DNA from: Sphagnum compactum
Lineage: Eukaryota > Bryophyta > Sphagnopsida > Sphagnales
Reading direction: 5' to 3'
DNA length: 64,000 nt
Assembly: GCA_965153455.1 (NCBI GenBank)
Contig: OZ234494.1
Location: 17,174,001 to 17,238,000, forward strand
Made by a program: the position numbers and the translations under genes. Positions 11,052-23,446 of the stretch are shown piece by piece; positions within the stretch are counted from its first letter, which is position 1; every line of letters begins with the position of its first letter. The notes under the pieces are model-generated. The model was given only the letters and a program-made list of their open reading frames with translations, was not told where the DNA came from and searched no databases.

Positions 11052-11246
11052 CTACATGAGCTCAACAAGAGTGTTAGTGTGGGTGAGGGGCAGGGCCGAA
11101 CAAAAGCATTCCCTAACTTTCAGTGTATTTGGACAAACAAGGAGCAAGTGCTCTTCATCCTCTACCTTCCCCAAGTCGCAACCCCGACAAAGCCTCTCTG
11201 CATATGGCACACCCTTCCATGCACCTAACACTACCTCAAGTTGCAT
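11052..11246 (-). pseudogene. LINE C-terminal zf-RVT segment
   Basis: The frame reads WKGVPYAERLC, then CDLGKVEDEEHLLLVCPN. The C-x2-C, H and C spacing is that of the zinc-binding domain found after plant LINE reverse transcriptases. Preceding C-terminal parts are scattered over 11535-12211 in several frames, showing at least two frameshifts. Confidence 0.8.
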
Positions 11247-12364
11247 GTTGTCACACCGAAACCGGGCCAGAGCTTTTCGCAGCTAAACATAGTTAATGTC
11301 ACACAAGTAGCTTTCACTCTCATATGACATACCCTTAAAGTGCAAGTAACTTGTCTGCACGCTAGTCCCGATCGCACGGTTGGTAAAGAGCTTTTCAATG
11401 AAAGCCAACCGCATTATATCCATCACCCTTTCTACGCTCAACATTGTGTGGGGAAAACCTGGAAGGGGTGGGGCCCCAACCTCTTCGTTGGTCGGGCCTC
11501 TTGCCACATATCTAGTACCAACCGACTGCACTAGCTATAGTGCGGCCAGCTCAGCCATCCGAGATCCCACCCATACGTTGTGTGTGTTGCACCAAAGTAC
11601 TTGGCTTTGTGCCCAACCTCTCAACTTTGTTGGACGGGTCGGATGTATGTGCGTTGTTCCACGAACCGTTCCCAACGGTGGTTGAGCAATCCCCGCCTGC
11701 AACGCACGGGTCAGTTGGACAGAAGGCAGAAAACCTGCCACCTCCTGGGATTGATTCTTGAGTAGCCATTTTTTCACGAATCCAACCCAACATTTCTTTC
11801 TCGCAAGAAGCATAGCGAGTTAGGCTTCCCATGCCTTTCCCAAGATGCGGTCTTTAGTGACCGTGCTCACACGGTTATAGTATAGCAACATCCCCATGCA
11901 AAGTGTTCAAAGGGGAACTTGCCAAATTATGCCAGCACGATGGACGTTTTTCGCACCCTGAGCAGGGACTTGAGGAACCCTCAGTACACTACTTCAATAG
12001 CTTCTATTTTCTTGGAATCCACCCAAACCTCACAGGCATAGCTTGTTGTGGAACGCACCAGCGTGTTAAAAAGGTCACAATGTAACTTAACGTCTATAAT
12101 ACGTAGCTCCACACAGCAACGGTTCAACGCGAACAGTGAGCGCCTGTTGGCAGTTGCTAGATGTTCCACTGCACTATCCAGGTTCGAGGTGGTCTCGAAC
12201 AGGATCCTCAAGTATTTGAAGGTTTACACACGCTCAATAGCGTCGCCTTCAAACACAATCTCTTGGCATGGGTCAACATAATTTAACACCATGACTTTTG
12301 TTTTTTTCACATTCACCGTAAGTCCACATTCAACACAAAATTGTTATAGCGTGTCTACTTGTTG

Positions 12365-13350
12365 TTACAATCCCACCTCTGATTCCGACATTAGAGCGAA
12401 GTCATCTGCAAAAAGCAGCAGCCATACGTGCAAGTTTGCTAAGGTCGGTGCATTGCATTTTCTGCCGTCTAAGCGCCCCTCCAGGGCATCCAAATATAGC
12501 CCAAACAGCAAGGGGCTGAGAGACAGCCTTGCTTCACACCTTGTTGGCACCTGAAGCTAGGGGTGACACCCTCGCTTGGGTGGTTGATGCATACGATATT
12601 CTTGGCATACATCGCTTGCAGGCATCGCAAGAAACATCCCTCCACCCCGAGGCCAACCAACACATGCCACAACACTTCACGCGGCACAGTATCGAACGCC
12701 TTTTTGAAGTCCACAAAACAACAATAGAGTGGCTTCTTTTTTGCCTTACTCTATTCTATTAGAGTCCGTAATATGAAGAGTTGGTCAGTAATGCGGTATT
12801 CTTTGCGAAACCGAGCTTGACCCTTGGCACGCAACCTATGTTGTTCAGCCCACTCACTCAACCTTTTGTCAAGGATCATAGCAAACAGCTTTGCTAGGAT
12901 AGGCCCAATTGTTATCCCCCTGTAGTTGTCAAATTTGGAGGCATCGCCCCCTTTAAAAAGCGCGTGGACCACCCCAGTGGAAAGGGCTTCTAGAAAGCCC
13001 TTCGCTAGAAAGCAATTAAACGTTGTCAATAATGGCATGTGTAGCAGCTATCCCGCATCCAAAATGAACTTGGCTTTCATACCATCCAAACCAGCAGCCT
13101 TGTTCCTTTGTAGCTTTTTCAACGCCTGAAGGAGCTCAACAAGTGTGATATCTGCGTTCAGGGTGTGGCTAGGTGGAGGTTCTGTCACCTGAGCCGTGAT
13201 CAGTTCGCAGCCGTACGAGTGGCAGAGGCTGGCCAACCAACCTGCCGAAGCCTTCCAAGAGCGCAACTGCACTGATCTTGTCCACGACAGGTGCCTTTGG
13301 CCGGTACTTTTTCCAGAATGAGAGCGTATCCACCTTGGCAAGTGCACACA
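12365..13350 (-). pseudogene. LINE reverse transcriptase, frameshifted
   Basis: Reading 5' to 3' on the minus strand: NKAAGLDGMKAKF, HALFKGGDASKFDNYRGIT, MDFKKAFDTVPREVLWHVL, GVKQGC, then, in a shifted frame, LSPLLFGLYLDALEG and FADDFALMSE. These are the successive palm and finger motifs of non-LTR reverse transcriptases, with the FADD catalytic pair retained. The frame breaks near 12530, inside the GVKQGC-LSPLLF motif. Further breaks lie near 13040 and 13170. Confidence 0.88.
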
Positions 13351-13653
13351 TATGTTGAACTCTTGTAGTTTCCCAGAAAATTCTTTTCCGTTTTAATAAT
13401 TTTTAAAGTTTACTTTCCTAGTGTTTAGTGACGTGCGAATCGAGGTTGGCTTTTAGCCAGAGCCTTAGCTCACATTTCACCGTACTACAATCAGCGTCAA
13501 ACTAAGGTTTATGGCGGTGTTTCTTTCCCAAAGGCTTGTTGCCAAAAGTAAACTTTGCTGCAACACCCACGCATTCTTGTAGCAAGTAAGCTAACCCATC
13601 TACCCCCAGATGCCCAATCGAGTTAGCAACCCAGAGGTTTCGAAGACTCGCTG

Positions 13654-14475
13654 TTAGGGCAAGCTGATACTCTTTGACTTTTGATTTATCATATTTGAAC
13701 CTAGGCAAGAATTTTTTGTTTCAACCGTATGTTGTGGCTCAACAAAGTTACAATTGATGCTTAACCATAGGCGCAACGACTTGTGGTCAGAGTCTCCCCC
13801 TACTGTGCAAGAGCGGGTGTCATTTATTATCACCTCGAAGTGTGTAGCAGCTTGCCAAACTACAGGTGAGCCAACAATATAATCGACAATGTTGTGCCCC
13901 CCATTTGCCAAGCAAGTGAACTCCCCTGATTCGTCACTAAGCGTCCGGCCATTGAGGATGAACAGCCCAATGTCATAGCATAGGTCCAATAGTTCGCGGC
14001 CCTAGCCACCAACATTGGTGTCGCGATTCTGTCGCTTAACCACAGCGCCTGGTTGTTCAATCTCAACAAGCTCAGGCGCCTATAACAGTTCACAAAGGTT
14101 GCTAATTTCAATGGTATCTAGTAGCGTTGCAGTATGCGCACTAAAATCCCCTCCCAATAGTACTATGCCCCCTAGGTTTGAACTTCAATAATATCTACTG
14201 CTAGGTTTTGGAACAAAGATTCGCTCTCGTGTTTAGAACTAATAGGGGCAACGTACACCACGCAAATAAACAAGTTAGGGGCAACACCCTTGTTGACCCG
14301 TAGCCATAGATAAGAATCGTGGCTTCCTTCCTTCCACTGCAACAAGTTTAGGCTGAGGTGGATGCGGAAGTAAGTAGCAAACCCCCCCCCTGCTATGTTT
14401 TATCGCTTTTGTTTTTCTCAACTGCATAGTGCGCGCTACCGCAAGTGAGTCAAACCCTTCAACGTATGGCAAATG
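13654..14475 (-). pseudogene. LINE AP-endonuclease region, frameshifted
   Basis: The C-terminal part ends with GGDSDHKSLRLWL, the SDH catalytic motif of L1-type apurinic endonucleases, after NGRTLSDESGEF. The N-terminal part at 14275-14472 is in another frame and contains a GGVCYLL-like core strand. A linker at 13502-13708 leads toward the reverse transcriptase. Confidence 0.75.
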
Positions 14476-14564
14476 TTGGCCTGGGAAGCGCCAGCTTTCG
14501 GTTAGTAAAACGAGGTGAGCACCCTAAAACAACTCTAGTATTTGCACCCATGTTTCCAGTTTAT

Positions 14565-15231
14565 TTACACCACCCCCGTGCATGTTCCATAATACCACAC
14601 ATAAGTATTTTTGGTCCCCGTACCCCTAGACAAAGGAGGGCGGGCAAATTTGAGTGTCATTGACAAAGAGTTCGGCTGCGTGCCAAAAGGCACGCTTGCC
14701 CGTCGCCTTGGCCTCCTTGAACAGCGGCCACATCTCCGACTTGCGTGTCTGCTACACGGGCGTGAAGTCCTCATCCAGGCCCAGCTTAGTCCTCGCCAGG
14801 CCCTTGCGCCCTTGCAACGCGGCATGGCGATCTTCGCTCGTCGTGAAATTGAGCAACACCGCATCGAAGCGCGCGCCTATCACCAGGGCGGAAGCCCACG
14901 CAACGGCAGGCCTCTGCCGCATGGCGGCGACAACCTTGGTGTGCAGCTTCATCTGGCCTTACAATAGTTCTGTGTTGAACCGCTACACAAGCTCCTTCTT
15001 GGTCTCGCCCTCCTTGGCCTCGAATCCCATGAGGTGCAGGTTAAGCTTACGCTCCTCCTGTTTGGGCACATCGGCCAAGGTCTCCATAACCCGGCTGACC
15101 ACCTGGCACACGTCTTTAGCCATCACCATGGTCCATTTGGGCTCCTGTGCAGATGCAACATTGGTTGTGAGAGCCGCAGCCGCCTCGCGCTCCATCAGTT
15201 GGTTTACCGCAAGAGGAATAGAATGATTCAA
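14565..15231 (-). pseudogene. LINE ORF1-like region
   Basis: Frames starting at 15231 (MNHSIPLAVNQLMEREAAAA) and 14952 (VIGARFDAVLLNFTTSEDRH) resemble the N-terminal nucleic-acid-binding ORF of plant LINEs. The second stretch is reminiscent of an RRM-like fold. GC is clearly higher than the flanking AT-rich DNA. Identification rests mainly on position before the endonuclease. Confidence 0.6.
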
Positions 15232-15289
15232 GTGAGGAATTTGTTTTTAGAGTTTGAAGTATCATTCATCTTTGGTGCAATGTCAAATT

Positions 15290-15835
15290 ATTTTTAGAAA
15301 AAAAGTTATTTAATTTTGTTTTTAGATGAAAAAATGCAAAAAATTTCGCAAAAAACCCATTTTGGATATATAGATGCATTAGATTTGAAATTTTATTCAA
15401 TCGTTTTGAAATTTGAACCACACGTGCATAATGAGTTCTATTAATTAATGCATTTTTCAAATTTCAAAAAAATTCCAAAAAAAGTTATTCAACTTTGTTT
15501 TAAAATTTAAAAATGAAAAAAAATCACAAAAAATTCACTTTAATAATGTAAGTGCATCAAATTTGAGATTTTGTTCAATTAGTTTGAAATTCGAATCACA
15601 AGTGCATAAAATGTTCTACTAACTAATGCAATTTGCAAAACTGAAAAAAATTCACAAATAAAAGGGATTCAATTATGTTCCTCAATGAAAAAATGAAAAA
15701 ATACCTGCAACAAACTCACTTTGGATATATAAATGCATCAGATCTGAGATTTTATTCAATTGGTTTGAAATTTGAACCAAAAATGCCTAAAGAGACTATA
15801 AACTAATGTAATTTGCAAAACTGAAAAAAAATCAA
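15290..15835 (+). repeat. Tandem satellite, about three copies of a ~185-bp AT-rich unit
   Basis: Each unit contains a CACTTTGGATATATAAATGC-like start, ATCAGATCTGAGATTTTATT, TTGGTTTGAAATTTGAACCA, an ACTAATGCAATTTGCAAAAC stretch and an A-rich tail. Copies have diverged by many substitutions. The same unit occurs in opposite orientation at 57.9-58.2 kb, so it is a dispersed satellite family. Confidence 0.88.
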
Positions 15836-16890
15836 AAGAAATAAATCAAAGAGATGCACTTTGGGAATTGCTAGGTTGATGTGGTTGTTGGCGATGGGTG
15901 ACCACATAGTCTTCTCACAATTGATGTGGTTACTCAAGCTCAAATTTTTTTTAATACTTTTCTCAAGCTTCATTAATATGTTGGTAGTGTGTTTTTCTTT
16001 ATGTTCAAGACAATGAGAGTAAGAGGATGTGTTGCTATTGTCCTCATGTCCATTAACATTAGGTTATTTTAATTAGTTACACGATTTGGATAATTTTTAT
16101 CTAGATTAATTTTGATAAGTAGATTTTTTATGGTCCAACTTATTATGACTTTGGATTTCATGCTTAGTTATCCTGCTTAGTTAATCACCTTGATTGCGTC
16201 TAATTATTATTATTATTATTTTTGTGGTTTTATGGATTATCATTCATTTATGTTGAAATAAGTTATTTAAAAAGCCAACAACGCGAAGTTTAAAATTGTT
16301 TATTGTGCAAAATTTATACACTTTAAAAAAAAAATTTAAAAAAACTTGTAAATTGTAACACATAATTCATACTTTTATAACATATTTCAAGTATTGTTAG
16401 AAAAAAACAACCTTGTTTTCAATGTATCTTCAACATTCACATACGGACCTCATGTTTGTTTCTTGTAGGGTTAAGAAAAACTTTGATGAACCAACCGTAT
16501 CCATTGAAGAAAAGAGTTTGTGTGTTGATTCTTGATTCCTCGATCCCACAAAATAAACAAAATGACATGACAAAAATTGTATAGAACATTATGTATTCGC
16601 AGAAAGGTAAATTATGTGTTACTTAGTGTTCTATAATAGCATAAAGTATATTTGGCTCATAGATTTCAAAAGCTCATGGTCATATTGATCTTAACGTTTG
16701 ATTAGGAATTTGATATAGTTATATTATATTAATTATATTATATATAATTATATTAACTATATTATTTTGTGTAAATGTTGGAAATTTCAAAACTAATTTT
16801 TTCAAAGAACAAAATTTTGTGATAAAAAACAAGATCCTCTTGGAGTGGGAAAAAGAAAAAAAGAAAAACACTGGTTCTGATTAGCCATAT
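15836..16890. other. AT-rich spacer, no gene
   Basis: Low-complexity AT-rich DNA with a short (ATT)n run near 16205-16222 and A/T homopolymers. No open frame of note and no recognisable repeat family. Confidence 0.6.
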
Positions 16891-18370
16891 TTATTTGTGT
16901 GAAATTTCACACCTACGCAACAAGGAACAATTTAATTTTTTATTTTTTTTGGGTCACAAAAATTCCTTTTTTATTCCAAAGAGGTTCGCCACATTTTTGA
17001 AGCATTTTTTCCCTCAAAATTGCCATATATGGACATTAGTTCATAGCTTGTTGCCAAAATATAGCAGGTTCTGTAACTTTTGCTACCTACCTTTCAGACC
17101 TGTAGCCAAATCTGGCTAAACCCTCTTGTGGTGATGATGGTCACCAACAAACCCACCTTGCTCACAAATTTAAAAAAAAAAAAAAAAAAAAACCCAACCT
17201 TGGTTCTGATATTCAACCATGGGTTTCAGAAATAATGTACGAACCCCAATTTCCGAGATATAATTAATTGCAGCCTTCCCCCAAAAAAATAAATCCTAAG
17301 AACCGGTCAAATACCCATTTTACACAATCTCGGTTCTCTTCCGGGTATTTCACCCCCAAAAAATTCACCATGCATGGCTTTATTATTATTATGAGGGTTT
17401 TTCAAATCCGCACAAGCGAAAGTTCTTTGATTTTGATGTTTTTTTTTTTTCACAAAAGAAAAAACAAAAACCCCCCAAAACCAGATGTTCTTTGATTTCT
17501 AAATTTTGGTAAAAAAAAAAGAAGAAAAAGAAAAAGAAAAAAAAAAGACAAGAACCGGAGGTTATTAGGAAAATCAGATAAGTGAGGGCCCTATGTCACA
17601 AGAAATCCAGTGTTGGGGCCGGTTATTTGAATTTCTTAATAATCTCTTCTGGTTCGGGTTTTTGGGGAAAAAAAAATTTAAAAAAAATAAAATTCCAGAA
17701 GAATCCAGAAGAACATCATCTGGTTACACACTTGGTTCTGGGTTTTTCAAAGAACGGGCAGTTTTCACAAAATAGTGTGTAGTCAAAGGACGGGCAGTTG
17801 TATACAAGGTTATTTGACCTGTTATTGAAAACCCATGGTCGTGCGTACTTGAGAACCGGAGGTTATCAGTTTTAAAATCTCCCTGTGCTCAGCAGCAGCA
17901 GGACAGCGCTGTGAGAAAACCTAACCCCCACCAACTCTTCGCGGGTTTGGAAATAACAGGGACCCGTGGTTCTTTGATTCTGGTTTTTTTTCCTTTTTTG
18001 CCCCGCCAAAGCCCCCCCGGATCCACGGTTCTCTGACCCTCAAAATGCTGAAAATGACAACCGGAGGTTCTAAGACCCCCAGGTTGAAAAGAGGAACCGG
18101 AGGTTCTCTTATTCCAAAATTCTTTTTTGTCTACAACCAGGACCGAGGAGGCTCTCTGACTCGAAAATATCTTCACAACTGGTTTTTGGGTGTCGTGGCA
18201 TCACCCCAGTGGGTGGGTGCAACTCTGGTTAGGACCCTGCAACTGGTTCGATCCGGTTGTTCCAAATAGGTTGGGAAAGAAGAGAACCGCCGGGTCCCGA
18301 AGACCCTTTTGTCGGTGTCGTCCCAACCTCCTTCGTTTTGCGGCCTCCCTTTTGTTTTCGCCACTTGCTC
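16891..18370. other. Spacer upstream of CHR9-like with AACCGGAGGTT repeats
   Basis: AACCGGAGGTT occurs exactly at 17553, 17854, 18059 and 18095. It is mixed with many looser GGTTCT and ACCCGGG-like variants and with homopolymer runs. GC rises toward 18 kb as the CHR9-like gene approaches, so the last few hundred bases probably include its promoter. No coding sequence is recognisable. Confidence 0.6.
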
Positions 18371-18556
18371 ATGGACACTACCAACGGCAACGCTGCGGAG
18401 GATGAGGACGACGAGGACAACAGGCCAGCGGCGGCCGAGGCAGGACCACGCCCAAGACGACGCCGTTTGTTGATCACAGCGGAGAACAACTATGTCATTG
18501 AAGGACTTGAAGGAGTCTCTCAAGAGCTGCAGCAGCAGAATTCTCACCTGCAGTAG
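18371..18556 (+). other. Upstream ORF overlapping the CHR9-like start
   Basis: A frame opening at 18371 (MDTTNGNAAEDEDDEDN), 61 codons long, ends at 18556. It overlaps the main start codon (18492) in another frame. Its product is acidic, then arginine-rich, with no known domain. If the transcript begins upstream of 18371 this would be an overlapping uORF able to depress translation of the helicase. If transcription starts later it has no meaning. Confidence 0.4.
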
Positions 18557-21500
18557 CAGCGTAGCGCCAACAGTACCAATAGAACCAGCTTCGGGGAGAT
18601 CAGATCTTGCTGTTGGTAGCAGGGCTTCAGTCTCGCAGGAAGTCGACAATCGTAGGTTGCCGCCCAAGACTAACTTGCGGGATCAATTGGCGTTCTCCTT
18701 CCAGTCTTTTGAGGGTGAGAACTCAGGTACTACCAAGCTTCTTCCGCTCACGCGGTTCGTCTCTTGTCCTCCAGCAACGGTTCTCTCGCAGCAGACATTT
18801 TGCGGTGCAAGGGTAGCTTTGGAGCCTAGATCCCTCTCCACGGGAAATGTCCCTTCGCCTGCTTTGGATTATTGCCTTGAGCAACAGCCCTCCAGAGCGA
18901 AGAAGACACGGGGAAGTGGATTAGGGTTAGGTTTTGATACGGAAGATGTGAAGCGGAAGAGACGTAAGCTTCCTTCAGGGATTTCGGAGGTCCTGCAAAG
19001 GAAAAACGGTGCTGTCGAAGCGCGACAAATTGGAGAGCAGCGTCATGAGAGAAGCGGGATGCAGCAGGGCTCCGATGATGAAGAGGAAGAGGATGAAGAA
19101 ATAGGAGGGGGGGAGGAGGATGTGAAGCGCGACAGTGAAGCGGGGCTTTTTATACGGGCAGAGAGCAAGGGTTTATATGAGCCCCTCGTGCTGTGGCCAC
19201 CACCAGAAAGGGCGGCCGATGGTGGAGCCGAAGTGGTGCAGGTGCCAGCATCTATCAACAGCAGGCTGTTAGAGCATCAAAGAGAGGGTGTGAGATTCCT
19301 GTACAAGCTTTACAGAGAAAATCGTGGTGGCATCCTTGGAGATGACATGTATGTTGTTGTCCTCACATTCTTTTCTGTCATGGTCCAGTTGTTGAGGAGG
19401 TAAGGTTCAGCTATTGCAATGTATGTTCCAGTTAGTTTTCAATTCACATGCCTAAATGGCACAATTGAGAAAAGTTTACTAGGAGGAAGTGCTATGTACG
19501 CGAATTCTGTTAGTTTTAGCAGAGGAGACTTTGGGTCCTCATTTTGTCTCTCATTTGAGGCGCTCACAAGTTCTGAATATTTGACAGGGGTCTGGGAAAG
19601 ACGATACAGAGCATTGCACTCCTTGCAGCGCTGCTGCAAATGGATGGAGACTTGGACTGCTTGGCAAGGGGTGGTCATGTTATTTCAGGCTCAAGCATGG
19701 TGAGCAAAACAAGGGGCAGTGGTGTTGAGAATTATGTTGGATCATCATCAAAAGTTTTCTTAATTGTTTGCCCAACTTCTGTGCTTAGAAATTGGGAGCA
19801 GGAGTTTCAGGCCTGGGGCTCCTTTCGTGTGGGCATTTATCATGGAGCACAGAGGGAGGCAGTAATGGCAAAAGCAGAGGCTGGTGATCTTGAGGTTCTT
19901 AACCTGTCTCTGAACTTGCTGCCTCATGATTAACTGATTATGTTGAGATCCATTAGATGATGAAGCTTAATCAAGGGAATCAGTGATATTGTCAAAAGAG
20001 GATGGGATACCCAAATAATATGTCAGAGCTAGTGTATAGGCACAGATGTCACATTGAGGATTTAAGGTGGCATCTGCTATCTTCCTTCTAACTTTGAGCA
20101 TCGTTATGGTTGTGCTTGTCAGGTGGTCTTGACTAGCCATGACATGTTCCGCCTTTATGGCATGTTGCTTTCCTCAATCAAGTGGGACTGTGTGATAGTG
20201 GATGAGGCTCACCGCTTAAAAAATGAGAAGTCAAAGCTCTACCAGGCCTGCTCAAAAATAAGCACAAAGCGCCGATTTGGGTTGACGGGCACTATAATGC
20301 AGAACAAGTATATTGAACTCTTTAATGTCTTTGAGTGGGCTGCACCAGGAAGTTTGGGTCCACGTGAATTCTTCCGTGAATACTATGATGAGCCCATCAA
20401 GCAGGGACAGCGCATCAGTGCACCAGATCGCTTTGTTAAAATTGCTGCAGAGCGCAAAGAGCACCTAGTAAGTGACCCCAAACTGCAGTATAATGATGGA
20501 GTGACCTTAGAAGGGGAATTTTCACCTAATCACAACTGTGAGATATTCATTTGCTTTGCAAGATGTGGCAAGGCTGCATCTTGGTGCATGTGGTCATGAT
20601 TGAATACAAAGGTTTTATACGAGAGCATTGATCCTTTGCAGGTGAAACTGATTAGCCAGCATCTGTTGCGGCGAACAAAGGGAGAGACAATTGGGCATCT
20701 GATGCTAGGGAAGGAAGACAATGTGGTGTTCTGTAAAATGAGTGATGTCCAGCATCGTGTGTACCGTCGATTGCTTCAAAGTCCTGATTTTCAACTGCTG
20801 GTCAACAAGGATTTGCCATGTAGCTGTGGTAGTCACTTGTCAAGAGTGGAGTGTTGTCACCGCATTGCCCCTGATGGAGTTATATGGTCCTACTTGCACA
20901 GTGACAATCCTGATGGTTGTGATCACTGTCCATTTTGTCTGGTTCTACCATGCTTGGTTAAGCTGCAGCAGGTTGGGTCCACCCCATGCTGTAGGTACTG
21001 CACTTTTGAATTGGGCTAGATAATGGATGTACAAGATCTTTGCTAGATTTGGTACCAGTGTTTCCAGAGGAGCATCACATGTAGAATCCTGCATTACAGC
21101 ATAAGTGTGTTGCTTTGAACTGAATGTGCAGGTGAGCAACCATTTGGAGCTTGTAAAACCTAATCCCAAAGATGACAGAGAGAAACAGCTGAAGGATGAA
21201 GAATTTGCAACAGCTGCTTTGGCTGAGGACGCCCTGCTGCTTGGGGGAGTAAAGCAGGATGAGAGCTTTCTAGGCCTTAGTGATGCTCAGCACTGTGGGA
21301 AAATGCAAACCCTTGAAACTCTGCTGGCAGATTGGCTCCGTCAAGGCGACAAAGTGCTACTTTTCTCTTACTCTGTCAAGTGCGTACCTCTTTTTCCTCA
21401 ATGCTGATGCTTCATGTACAGTTGCACCTTCTCAGCAGGGAAATGTGGAGGGGAAAGCACCATCCACTGTTTTAAGCTAATAAACATTTTGCTGGCTGAT

Positions 21501-23446
21501 TTGCTCTGTACAGGTTGTTCTTTTTAGAAGCTTAGGTTGGTTGCTGTGGTTTCTTTGTGCAGGATGTTGGATATCCTGGACAGGTTTATGATACGGAAAG
21601 GGTACTGTTTTTGCCGGTTGGATGGATCAACCCCAATGGGTGTGCGTCAGTCTCTTGTGGATGAGTTCAACCAGAGCCCCAGCAAGCAGGTGACCTCTTC
21701 AGGTTTCTGATACTTCAGTCATGGTCATGTGCTAGTGCTATGAGTGCTTTAAAGTCAAAAAACCCATTTCCATTATTCTTGTTTCTTGAGAATCAGGGCA
21801 AAGATTGGTATGCCCATGGAGCTAGAATGCCATCCAACATGGAAAACTAAGTACTGCACATTCTATAACTAGTACTAGGTGTGTGAACTAGTGGATTGGT
21901 CCACATGTGGTTCTGGTCCTCATGTGTGTGGGAATGGTGGGTGGAACACAGGTGTTTCTGATCTCAACTCGTGCAGGAGGGCTGGGCCTGAATTTGGTGA
22001 GTGCAAATAGGGTGGTTATCTTCGATCCTAACTGGAACCCAGCCCAGGATTTGCAGGCACAGGACCGTTCTTTTCGATTTGGGCAACAGAGGCATGTCAC
22101 TGTGTTTCGGTTACTGGCTGCTGGGTCTATTGAGGAGCTTATCTATTCTCGCCAAATATATAAACAACAGCTTTTCAACATAGGGGTCAACGGAAACATT
22201 GAAAAACGCTATTTTGAGGGAGTCCAGGTATAATTCTGACTGACATGCTGTTTATGTAGATGCATTGAGAACATTGCTTGTGCCTTTTCATCTGAGGAGA
22301 CTGAACTGCTGAAGGTTTATGTGATTTTTGCTATTGTTCACTCCACTCCTCAGTTTGTTCTGTGTTTTGTAGTGTTGGGGTCTTCTCCTTTTCTTGTTTG
22401 CTAATGTATAATGGGATACAAAATTTCTGTAACCTTTTTATTTGGTGGTTTCTCAATTCTATCGGGGTTGACTTTGATCATAAGTTTAGAGAAGTTGAAA
22501 TGACTTATGAATATACTTTTGGGCTGATGAGCTTTTTGAGGTGTTTTTTATAGGATTCCAAGGACTACAAGGGTGAGCTGTTTGGGATCAGCAATTTGTT
22601 CAGGGACCTTTCAGACTTCACAAGTGACATTATTGGCAAGCATGATGAAAGACTGATGAGCATTCAGCAGACTACAACTGTGTTGAATAATTCAAATAGC
22701 CACCTTCAGGTCAAAACTGAGCCAGCTCAAAGAGTAGGCAATGAAGAAGACAACTGTGGGATGCATGACATTGTTGAGGTGGATACAATCAGATCCAATG
22801 GTGTAGCATCTTCTGTAGACACATCCAATGACAAAGCCATGGAAAGCATGGAAGGTGATAAACTATACAGGCACAGTGATGTAGAAGCTCAAAGGCAAAG
22901 TTCAAAACTCAATAAGCCAGCACTTCATCCCTTGCTGTCTAGTGCAGGTAAGGCATGGCTTGTGACTTCATATTTTGTCCACTTTGGTATATATATGGAT
23001 CAATAAAACAAGCTTCTGGTGAATGATGATTGTTCTGGTTCTGTGCAGGAGTTGTATATTCCCATCGAAATGAAGAGATTGTCAACATGGGTGCTCCATC
23101 AAGCAAGGCTTCAAAGCCAGATGGGTCTGAGATCATAGAACCCACTCATAGGGAGGAATCTCTGGAAATCAAGCCATTGGCAGCTGTTGGTAATGGTTCC
23201 TCAGCAAGTAAGAAGGATGGTGGGCCTCAAGTGACAGTAGTGATTGATAGCCAACCATGGGAGTATGAATCAACCAACAATGGTCAGCAGACATTGGGAG
23301 TTTTAGCAGCTGTAGTTGATGATGGTGGTACAGATAGCCGATCTCTGCAGAAACTGAGACAGTCACAAGAGCTAGCCATGTTTGAAGGGATGGACAAAAC
23401 AACCAAGTGGCTTATGGAGATAAGTGGCTTCATTCCATCAATTTGA
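18492..23446 (+). CDS. CHR9: SNF2-family helicase, CHR9/SWITCH 2-type (ERCC6-like)
   Basis: Nine exons: 18492-19348, 19588-19894, 20123-20467, 20642-20971, 21132-21379, 21563-21689, 21952-22227, 22554-22947 and 23049-23446. They join in phase to 1,093 residues. The start [11 protein letters not shown] matches the MS-LK opening of plant SWI2/CHR9 proteins. A basic, low-complexity N terminus with an acidic patch precedes the ATPase core. That core has [20 protein letters not shown], motif I DDMGLGKT (about 284-291), motif II DEAH (415-418), and motifs [13 protein letters not shown] and [11 protein letters not shown] (about 743-783). The tail includes [14 protein letters not shown] and [15 protein letters not shown], typical of the CHR9/ERCC6L2 group. 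It is expected to be a nuclear ATP-dependent DNA translocase in genome maintenance. All motifs are intact. The SNF2 family is certain; the CHR9 subgroup is by recognition. Confidence 0.92.

Larger units (their letters stand above)
10918..15231 (-). mobile_element. Degraded L1-type LINE retrotransposon
   Basis: On the minus strand the order is ORF1-like region, AP-type endonuclease, reverse transcriptase, and C-terminal zinc-knuckle (zf-RVT), which is the arrangement of plant L1-type non-LTR elements. A 15-nt T run at 10918-10932 is the likely remnant poly(A) tail. All coding parts are broken by stops and frameshifts, so the copy is inactive. I found no convincing target-site duplication. The 5' limit is set at the ORF1 start and may lie slightly further right. 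A tandem satellite begins only about 60 bp beyond that end. Confidence 0.88.

Noticed and set aside
10918-15300. Target-site duplication of the LINE
   Set aside because: Flanks share only short GTTTGAAG-like words; not convincing in AT-rich DNA.
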